A stretch of DNA of 64,000 nucleotides from Saussurea involucrata (lineage: Eukaryota > Streptophyta > Magnoliopsida > Asterales > Asteraceae): positions 88,971,484-89,035,483 of the forward strand of contig CM066313.1 of the NCBI GenBank assembly GCA_033807775.1, written 5' to 3'. Position 1 is the first letter of the stretch. Each line of letters begins with the position of its first letter. Shown in pieces: positions 58,401 through 64,000 of this stretch. Under the pieces are notes generated by a model that ran no database searches, had not been told where the DNA came from, and saw only the letters and a list, made by a program, of their open reading frames with translations. A program made the position numbers and the translations under genes.

Positions 58401-59219
58401 CACAAAATGAGAGGGGTGAAATTGAAAGTAGACATTATGATCCTTATAAAACTGGGAGACAGAAAGAAGATTCTTGGTAATTGATGGAACATGTAAAAGA
58501 CGTTTAAGAGAAAACTGACCAGATGGAGTGGAGATGGTAGTGGAACCTGTGTGTTTGATGGGTATAGATGACCCATCACCAACCCGAACAGTATCAGATC
58601 CATTATAGGATGATCTTGTGTCAAATAGGTGAAGATCATTGGTCATATGGTGATTGGCATCTGTATCTGGATACCAAAGGTTGTTGGATGAGTAATGGGC
58701 ATCTGTAAGAGAAAGACGAATCGGAGCAACAGAGTAGTTAGCCTCAGATTTGAAAGAGGCAGGCGGTGAGGTTTGAAATGCTTGATTAAAGCGATGCCAA
58801 CAAGATAAGGCAGTATGACCAGGCTTGGAGCAGACTTGACATATGGGCCTCTGTCCACCGGGCTGACCAGGTCGTGGGCTACCGGTAAAAGATCTTCTAC
58901 CATTTGAAAAAGTAGGGTTTGACCCTCTACGATTGAGAAATCGTCCTCTGGAACTCTGGTTACCATAGTTACGATTCCTTCGTGAAGAACTGAAGTTCCT
59001 TGTGACCATATTAGTTGTGAGTTCAGAAGATGGAACTGATGAGGTGTGATGGAAAAGACGAGCTTCAAATGTGAGAATATGACTGAGTATTTCTGAAGGA
59101 GGAAACGAATCTAAACGAGTGGTGAGGGACGCAACTATGGGATCAAAATCAGATCCCAAGCTAGCAAGGAAATAGGTGGTAAATTCCATTTCGGTAATGC
59201 TTTTACCAGCATCAATCAA
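55467..59219 (-). CDS. Copia gag-pol polyprotein, long intact part (1250 residues)
   Basis: One open frame covers most of the polyprotein. In order: end of gag with a CCHC knuckle (CQVCSKPGHTALSC, about residue 127); protease region where the usual DSGA/DTGA is PDTDANHH, so the conserved Gly of the active loop is changed; integrase with the GHP-type zinc finger (WHARLGHPS, CPSC) and catalytic acids in SDVWGP, QSDWGGEF and GSVERKHR; reverse transcriptase (RWIFRLK, QLDVQNAFLHG, YVDD); RNase H (FSDADWVG, STEAEF, LYCDN) and tail to a stop inside the remaining LTR. AFSDVESPYIHAFSDADW shows a small duplication at the start of RNase H. The ATG at 59219 is not the true start: the frame continues upstream to a frameshift near 59270. 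Retained length is most of pol, but the protease change and broken gag suggest inactivity. Confidence 0.92.
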   Translation of the reverse strand: MIDAGKSITEMEFTTYFLASLGSDFDPIVASLTTRLDSFPPSEILSHILTFEARLFHHTSSVPSSELTTNMVTRNFSSSRRNRNYGNQSSRGRFLNRRGSNPTFSNGRRSFTGSPRPGQPGGQRPICQVCSKPGHTALSCWHRFNQAFQTSPPASFKSEANYSVAPIRLSLTDAHYSSNNLWYPDTDANHHMTNDLHLFDTRSSYNGSDTVRVGDGSSIPIKHTGSTTISTPSGQFSLKRLLHVPSITKNLLSVSQFYKDHNVYFQFHPSHFVVKDQISQATLLRGDSKNGLYVFPSSPKPEANTNDCTSLPQWHARLGHPSLRIVQKILSKHSLSVHGSQLHQQCPSCRSAKSHRLPHPPSPSKSPHPFYLVFSDVWGPSPILSSLGCKYYVVFVDDFMKYSWLFPLRQMSDDLPTFLAFHKQIENLFNYRIKYFQSDWGGEFRSLSSIFTKMGIHHRKSCPHSHAQNGSVERKHRHIVETGLALLHHASVPNKYWDFAFLTTTYLINRLPSPSLDHRSPYQMLYNQSPNYTFFKTFGCACWPNLRPYTRHKLEPRSQPSVFLGYSHDHQGYLCYSLVTHKLFTNRDVIFDETSFPFSARTINSSSSQPMCTLPVFTAPSSQSIATPPTIAPSQHLSPIFQQTSYSYPILAPPTSPCPIPPTINENPPEQVPASDSSPAAPPPIMTRARNNIFKPKTHTDGTIPWPSSKPNTYTANLSVTTPSCIKTAFRDPNWTRALNDEMCALLKNNTCELVPSHPSQNVVGCRWIFRLKFKPDGSIDRYKARLVAKGFHQLEGLDYHATFSPVVKQVTVRLLLSIVVSSGWAIQQLDVQNAFLHGFIDGDVYMVQPSGFTHPELPHHVCKLKRAIYGLKQAPRAWYARLSTKLVDLGFHSRRADPSIFCYTQKNISIYVLVYVDDIIITGSSSSAIHNLINLLALEFPVKRLGELSYFLGIEVSKTSAGLLLSQAKYITDLLTSTGMLNAKPMHTPMASSTVLSATDGYEFSDPKQYRSVVGSLQYLSFTRPDISFTVNKVCQFMHSPRDTHWSAVKRILRYLKHTMHHGLLIRKSNLPCLRAFSDVESPYIHAFSDADWVGCPDDRKSTGGYCIFFGDNLISWSSKKQHTIARSSTEAEFKALALTTCEVIWIQHLLRELGVYLPTPPTLYCDNIGASYLATNPIIDSRVKHLELDYYFVRDRVNAKALNISIVPSKNQLADILTKPLPSTRFQLLRSSLTVCSIPLSSRGNVRP
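55480..55487 (-). other. Copia polypurine tract
   Basis: The minus strand reads CGGGGGAA directly before TGTTAGGCC of the LTR. Confidence 0.8.
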
Positions 59220-59254
59220 ATAATCTGTAAGACGTTTGGTTTTGTTATAGTATT

Positions 59255-59890
59255 CTAAAACTGAATCTCCCCCTTTTTTAGTGTTGTAAGTTGGGTATGA
59301 ATCTGTATAACACGAGCTTGTGACTTAGCAGTGAAGAGGGTTTCTAGAGCATACCAGACTGCTGATGATGAACGATAATGAAGTATCTGGCCAACGATTG
59401 ATTTTGATAATGAAGAAATGAGTATAGATAATAGAAGCTGGTCTTGTTGAAACCATGTGATGAACTCAGGGTTTTTTTTGGGAAGGGTATCCCAGGCATA
59501 ACCCGAACTAATCCCTGACAATTTTGAAACTTAAAGATGTCTTATCAATGTTGAGGACGCCTGGGATCGACCCCTGGGTAGATGGGATATTCCACCACAT
59601 CACCTAGGGCGATCAACCACTGCGCTACAACCTGATTGACATAAACTCAGGGTTTGTTGAGCCATCTTGAAGATATTGGGTGGGAGAGGGGATTGAACCA
59701 TCAATGAATCCAAATAATTTCTACCCATACAGATACGGGAGCATTTGAGCTCTCTAGAGAAGATAGTTATCATTTGATAACTTGATTGAAACCAGGTGGG
59801 ATAAGGATGATAGAGGGTTTGAGGTGTTGGAAGAAGAAATTGTAGAAGAAGAAGCTGTGGTGGAATTGGAAAAGGGCATAGAGGTTGCTC
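59255..59890 (-). pseudogene. Copia gag N-terminus, broken
   Basis: Read from 59873 on the minus strand, gag begins with a Ser/Thr-rich stretch followed by HLVSIKLSNDNYLL, the usual Copia gag opening. Two in-frame TAG codons follow within about 35 codons. A SINE (59475-59643) interrupts the next part, after which FITWFQQDQLLLS and QARVIQIHTQL continue gag to 59255, where a one-base change in a G/A run shifts the frame relative to the pol frame. Confidence 0.82.
59475..59643 (-). mobile_element. tRNA-derived SINE (family 1, copy c) in Copia gag
   Basis: Direct repeats AACTCAGGGTTT flank it (59463-59474 and 59644-59655). The minus strand has an A box in GTAGCGCAGTGG, the core GTGGTGGAATATCCCATCT, a B box GGTCGATCCC and ends in an A run. 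It is the best-preserved copy of the family also seen at 1509. Confidence 0.9.
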
Positions 59891-59894
59891 TAAA

Positions 59895-59906
59895 GCTCTG
59901 ATACCA
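59895..59906 (-). other. Copia primer-binding site
   Basis: GCTCTGATACCA, minus-sense complement of initiator Met tRNA, directly beside the LTR. Confidence 0.93.
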
Positions 59907-60085
59907 TAACAGAGGTGAGAGAGTAATTTGTTTTTATTATTGAATAGGGTTGTTACACAGGACACTATATATAGCAAGATGATGGACAACAAAAACAATC
60001 CTGATCATACAGCAAATACTAATCTCAACCATCCAGGTGTCCTCAAAAATGTTAAAAACATACTGGGGAATATCATGGCCTAACA
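59907..60085 (-). repeat. Copia 5' LTR
   Basis: 179 bp. On the minus strand it runs from TGTTAGGCCATGATATTCC to CACCTCTGTTA and includes a TATATAGTGTCC core-promoter-like word. Its end is TA, not CA. Confidence 0.88.
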
Positions 60086-60200
60086 TAAGGACACTCACAT
60101 GTCTTTTTTTCTAAAGCTTTTATGGGTTTCTACAACAACTTTATCAGGATAAGAATTTGAAGTCCCAACTTCCACGCTATTCGTGGAGAAGTCCATACAT

Positions 60201-60390
60201 TTTTGTATAAAAGGTTGATGCCGACAACCCCAATCGGTCTACAATCGACTGCCTATCCATAATGTGGGGGGCATACCTGATTCACTCAACGATTGTGGCT
60301 ATAGGGGTGTCTTGGGTTCGAACCCGAGACCTTATGCTTTTTGTACAAAGATGCCCCCACCCATTACCAACTGAGCTACACGCCATTGGC
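60201..60390 (-). mobile_element. tRNA-derived SINE (family 2, copy a)
   Basis: Flanked by TGGAGAAGTCCATACAT (60184-60200 and 60391-60407), a perfect 17-bp duplication. The minus strand has A box TAGCTCAGTTGG and B box GGTTCGAACCC in a tRNA-like head, then a body containing GCCACAATCGTTGAGTGA and ATCAACCTTTTATAC. Too long between the boxes and lacking a cloverleaf to be a tRNA gene. Confidence 0.92.
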
Positions 60391-60459
60391 TGGAGAAGTC
60401 CATACATGTCTTAGACATATTTGTTATGTGGCTATAAAAAAATACTTAAGCCTCAAAAC

Positions 60460-60474
60460 ACTCATACCCTTTAA

Positions 60475-60505
<31 letters not shown>

Positions 60506-60806
60506 TAGAGAGAGAGGTGGGTTCAAACGAGAACGATAACTATTTACGAGAACTACGAGAACGGCCGACCATGTACAAAATCACTGGTGATTCACAGTAC
60601 AAACCGCGGGACAAACCGCGCGCTTTTGCAAACCACAGGACAAACCGCGCGTGTCCAGAATTTTAATCACATATGATTTTGTATGTGAATCACCAGTGAT
60701 TTTGTACATGGTCGGCCGTTCTCGTAGTTCTCGTAAATAGTTATCGTTCTCGTTTGAACCTACTTCTATATATATATATATATATATATATTTAAAGGGT
60801 ATGAGT
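60460..60806. mobile_element. Foldback MITE with near-complete palindrome
   Basis: Outer arms ACTCATACCCTTTAAATATA and its reverse enclose AT tracts. Inside, GGGTTCAAACGAGAACGATA and about 60 further bases (to ATCACTGGTGATTCACA) are repeated in reverse before 60768. The centre has repeated ACAAACCGCG words. Non-coding; superfamily not identified. Confidence 0.85.
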
Positions 60807-60923
60807 ATATATATAGCAATGAGAAAAGGGTGGAAAAAGCATTGTTCTTATGGAAATTTATTTTGACAATTTATACTAGTTTGTCAATACGGCAAAGATA
60901 ATCATTTGAGCATAATTGTATGT

Positions 60924-61084
60924 ATTGCCTATGACGTGTAGCTCAGTTGGCTGGGTTCGAGTCCAGGCCTCCCCGCTAGCCACAACCGTTGAGTGAGCCT
61001 CAAAATGCCCCCTCATACGGATGCTCGAGTAGGCAGGGTCAGATATGGGGCCGGTCAGGATTGCCGGTATCAACCTTTTGCCCA
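60924..61084 (+). mobile_element. tRNA-derived SINE (family 2, copy b)
   Basis: Flanked by ATAATTGTATGT (60912-60923 and 61085-61096). Head GTGTAGCTCAGTTGGCTGGG runs straight into a B box GGTTCGAGTCC, so the section between the boxes is shortened relative to copy a. The body matches (AGCCACAACCGTTGAGTGA, ATCAACCTTTT). Confidence 0.9.
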
Positions 61085-61096
61085 ATAATTGTATGT

Positions 61097-61459
61097 TTTC
61101 TTTTAGGATGGAAAAAGCATTGTATGTGTTTGTTTGTCCAAAATATCAAAACTGTTAAAAATTCCCGTAAAATATTTCCAAGACTTGCTCTAAAATAGAG
61201 TTTTAAGATTATTTTGCTATAGTAGTTAGCTATAAAATTAGAATGCAACATCAGATAAAACACAAAAATCTAAGAATTTTGAAAAAGAGTAAATTATGGA
61301 TTTGGTTCCTAAGGTTTAGCATTTGTTACTAATTGACCCTTTATCTTCATTTACTAAGGTTTAGCATTTCTTACAAACGACCGTCTACTTTTTGTTTCTT
61401 TTGTTAAACTAATGGCATTATGATATTTTTACCCATTTTCTTTCTTTTATGGTTATTAT
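61097..61459. other. Spacer with terminal-repeat fragments
   Basis: Non-coding. Contains AGAGTAAATTATGGATTTGG near 61286 and two CTAAGGTTTAGCATTT words, likely debris of elements related to the neighbouring AGAGTAAAT element. Confidence 0.5.
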
Positions 61460-61466
61460 TATCATT

Positions 61467-62790
61467 AGAGTAAATTACATGTTTGGTCCCTGTGTTATAG
61501 TGCTTTTAAGTCCCTAAAATGAAATATCTATGGATTACATTCTCGTGTTTTACATTTTATAACGTCTTGGGCCCCTAAATCTAGCTCCGTTTGAAATCTC
61601 TCCGTTAAAGGTGATCATGTGCAAGGCACATGATGGATAGTTTGGTCATTTTATTTATATTAAAAAACAATTAAAAAAACACCAATAGCATACTGCCATG
61701 TGTCCCTCTTCATCTCCCTCTTTCCTACTATTGATTATCATCATCCCTACGGTTGATTATCATCATAAAAAAATCATAAACGCCATGAAATCAAGTGTAT
61801 AAACCCAAATCTTCATGAACACCAAGAAACTAAGAGATCAGATGAACCAAGAAATCAGTGTATATTACTTATTTGTTAGAAACATTATACAATACACAAA
61901 ATAAACAACAATTTTTTACTAGAAAACCCTAAACGTATCTTTGCTATTGCTAAACAACAATTTTTACAAGATATCAATTTTTTACAAGATAAACAACAAT
62001 TCTCCATAAGGAATCGTCCCTGTGGTGTACGAGACAGACAGATCAAGAGAACAAGTTTTGGAGGAACAAATGAGATCCTGAAGAAATCATTCTTGTATCT
62101 AGAGAAGAAATCTTACTGGAGGAGCGGATGAGATCTTGAAGGGAAGATCTGGAGAAGAAATTGACCTGAAGATTTCGATCTGGGGAGCAGATTGTGTTCG
62201 TCGAAAGGGATAATCGATCTAGGGACATATTCGGCGGAGAAGGGGTTGAAGGTGGGCGGTGGTGCAGGTGGCGATGTAGAAGGAGAGGGATGGTGGCGTT
62301 GGGGGGAGACGCGGAGAAGAAGAGACAATAGTCTCGGAGAAGGGCTGGTCTTCGGCGGTAGAGACGATGAACACAGTCTGGATCTGGTCATTGTTGCAAA
62401 GACGAAGAACACAGTCTGGATCTGGTCGGCGATGCCAAAGACGAAGAACACCGCATGGATCTGGTCGTTGGAGGAACTAGATGAAGATAGATGAAGAAGA
62501 TTGTGACTTGGGGATGGGGGACGATGAAGCTGAGGCGGGGAGATGAAATGAAATTATAAATTACATTATTGGTCCCTCTTATTTTAATAGAAAATAAAAA
62601 AGGAATAGAATAACTAAAATACCCATCATGTGCCATACACATGGATACTTTAACGGAGCATAGTTGGACGGAGTTACTTTTAGGAACTCAACACGATATA
62701 AAGTGTAAACCACGAGAATGCAATCCATACATATTTTATTTGAAGGGCTCAGAGTGTTAAAACCACTATAACAAACATGTAATTTACTCT
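61467..62790. mobile_element. TIR element with non-self cargo (AGAGTAAAT family)
   Basis: Ends AGAGTAAATTACATGTTTGG and, reversed, ACAAACATGTAATTTACTCT, flanked by TATCATT (61460-61466 and 62791-62797). Same terminal family as the OSCA intron-8 MITE but 1324 bp long. The middle (about 62030-62540) is GC-richer than its surroundings, with tandem GAACACAGTCTGGATCTGGT units. No transposase. The middle could be a captured host fragment; its source is not recognised. Confidence 0.83.
62364..62467 (+). repeat. Tandem repeat of about 42 bp inside the cargo element
   Basis: Three imperfect units of ACGAAGAACACAGTCTGGAT followed by CTGGTC and a variable GCG/TTGTTGC spacer. Open frames on both strands across it look like repeat products. 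Confidence 0.8.
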
Positions 62791-62804
62791 TATCATTATT
62801 ATTA

Positions 62805-63114
62805 GACCATCCGCACCCCTGCAAGACCAAACTCCTTTCTAAAGTGTCACATCAGTTTTACAATAACACATTTCACACCCATACAAGACCAAACTCCTTT
62901 CTAAGGAAATAAATTATAATATAAATAATATGGATGATTATAATATAACTAATTAATTAATTAAATTAAACAAAAATGGATTTTTTTAATATATATTTGT
63001 TTGTGAAAGGTCTTTCTAACTGTGAAAGGAGTTGCTACACTTGCAAGACTTTGCAAGCCACATGACATGACTTGTCATCTTGCAAGACCTTGTGCAAGAC
63101 GTATGTGGATGCTC
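62805..63114. mobile_element. MITE with TTA target duplication
   Basis: Ends GACCATCCGCACCCCTGCAA and, reversed, GAGCATCCACATACGTCTTG, flanked by TTA on both sides. Internal GCAAGACC words are repeated in both orientations. Consistent with a Harbinger-type MITE. Confidence 0.75.
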
Positions 63115-63298
63115 TTAGATTTCGTCCTACGTGGCATAACGTTTTCTAGAGTAAATTACAGATTTGAACCCTTGGTTTCATAATAATTTGGATTGGGTCT
63201 CTTAAGCAAATTATCTATTAGAGATGTTTTTAAAAAAGTTATTATTCAATCATTTACAATTTCAAACAATTATAATTACATTTAATTTTTGTTTCTAA

Positions 63299-63299
63299 T

Positions 63300-63363
<64 letters not shown>

Positions 63364-63922
63364 AAATGTAAAAGAGATGATTAAGGAGAAGCCTCCAATA
63401 AGGCTTTAGAATTTTCTTAGATTTTTGTTTTTTTTAAATGGTTGCATTAATTGAGTAGAACCTTTCATTATCTTTTGTATTATTTTGTATACTTTGGTTT
63501 TGTATTATTTTGGTATACTTTGTTTTATTATTTTTTTGTTTAAGCTAACAATGCTTATAAATCAATAAAATGTGTATTATTTTGGTATACTTTATTTAAT
63601 TATTTTTTTGTTTAAGCTAACAATGTTTATAAATCAATAAAATGTGTATATTTTGTATACTTTGTTTTATTATTTTTTTGTTTAACCTAACAATGCTTAT
63701 AAATCAATAAAATGTGTATATTTTGTAAATCTAACAAAATGCTTAATAATCAAAGTCTTTTTTTTCTTAGTAGGCTAACAATCTAACAAAATGCTTAATA
63801 ATCAAAGTCTTTTTTCTTATTAGGCTAACAATGCTTATAATTCGAAACTTATTATTAAAGTTAACATCATATATGTAAGTTATGTTTATCGTCACTGCGC
63901 AACGTGCGGTGCGCACTACTAG
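63299..63922 (+). mobile_element. Short Helitron H3
   Basis: Starts TC after an A (63299) with an expanded AT tract, then AAAGCAAAATGTAAAAGAGA; ends with a GCGCA-TGCGC hairpin and CTAG followed by T (63919-63923). Contains three tandem units of about 70 bp (AAGCTAACAATGCTTATAAA) and two of a second type. No coding sequence. Confidence 0.72.
63302..63357. repeat. (AT)n microsatellite at the H3 5' end
   Basis: About 28 AT units; the neighbouring copy at 63923 has only about six. Confidence 0.92.
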
Positions 63923-64000
63923 TATATATATATAAAGCAAAATGTAAAAGAGAGGATTAAGGAGAAGCCTCCAATGAGGCTTCAGAATTTTCTTAGATTT
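63923..64000 (+). mobile_element. Start of a second Helitron in tandem (runs off the window)
   Basis: Immediately after the CTAG end of H3 the sequence TATATATAAAGCAAAATG and the following AGAGGATTAAGGAGAAGCCT repeat the H3 start with two or three differences. Only 78 bp are visible. Confidence 0.65.

Larger units (their letters stand above)
55462..60085 (-). mobile_element. Ty1/Copia retrotransposon with truncated 3' LTR
   Basis: The complete 5' LTR is at 59907-60085 and the primer site at 59895-59906 (GCTCTGATACCA). At the other end only about 18 bp of LTR remain (55462-55479, AATATCATGGCCTAACA) next to a polypurine tract. Internal order gag - protease - integrase - reverse transcriptase - RNase H identifies Copia. 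No TSD can be found because one LTR is cut. Gag is broken by stops, a SINE and a frameshift. Confidence 0.93.

Noticed and set aside
60285..60390. tRNA gene on the minus strand
   Set aside because: A and B boxes are present, but spacing and lack of a cloverleaf, together with a 17-bp target duplication, identify a SINE.
60935..60990. tRNA gene on the plus strand
   Set aside because: Boxes are too close together for a tRNA; target duplication and body sequence identify a SINE.
62113..62494. Open frames of 100-112 codons on both strands
   Set aside because: They cover a tandem repeat inside a TIR element and resemble no known protein; kept only as possible captured sequence.

Overview
The window is repeat-rich nuclear DNA of a flowering plant. 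It has one ordinary host gene with eleven exons and GT-AG introns, and most of the rest is nested transposable elements: LTR retrotransposons primed by initiator Met tRNA, Helitrons, hAT, Mutator-like, Harbinger-like and CACTA-like elements and tRNA-derived SINEs. The element types suggest a eudicot, possibly Asteraceae, but nothing here fixes the species.

Layout. 1-2186: AT-rich DNA with two copies of a SINE. 2196-11843: a composite Mutator-like element (MULE) made of two related halves inside one 9-bp target-site duplication (TSD); half A holds a hAT transposon with a broken transposase, which itself holds a Helitron; half B holds a deleted hAT derivative, a Harbinger MITE and a relic of a MULE-type reading frame. 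13156-19631: the host gene, an OSCA1-clade (CSC1-like) hyperosmolality-gated calcium-permeable channel of 826 residues, with MITEs in introns 3, 8 and 10. 19818-53666: a tandem segmental duplication. Each unit is foldback element - Helitron - spacer with MITE - Helitron. Unit 1 was split by an LTR element without genes (here called L1, 23948-32354). Unit 2 was split by a chromovirus-type Gypsy element (G1, 36235-52288), itself split in its primer-binding site by a second gene-less LTR element (G2, 42800-50704). 55462-60085: a Ty1/Copia element with a long pol reading frame, a SINE in gag and a cut 3' LTR. 60086-64000: SINEs, a foldback element, a cargo-carrying TIR element, a MITE and two head-to-tail Helitrons.

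How the parts relate. Only the OSCA gene looks like working host coding sequence. G1 encodes gag, protease, reverse transcriptase, RNase H, integrase and a chromodomain-like tail but is closed by five in-frame stops. L1 and G2 encode nothing recognisable, yet share with G1 the tRNA primer site, polypurine tract, 5' leader and a conserved LTR hairpin, and share with each other a long non-coding interior. This looks like an autonomous/non-autonomous partnership in which the gene-less elements keep only cis-acting signals. By-eye LTR differences (about 17 in L1, 12 in G1, 10 in G2) fit G2 being the last of the nested pair. All element names are local labels; no database search was possible.
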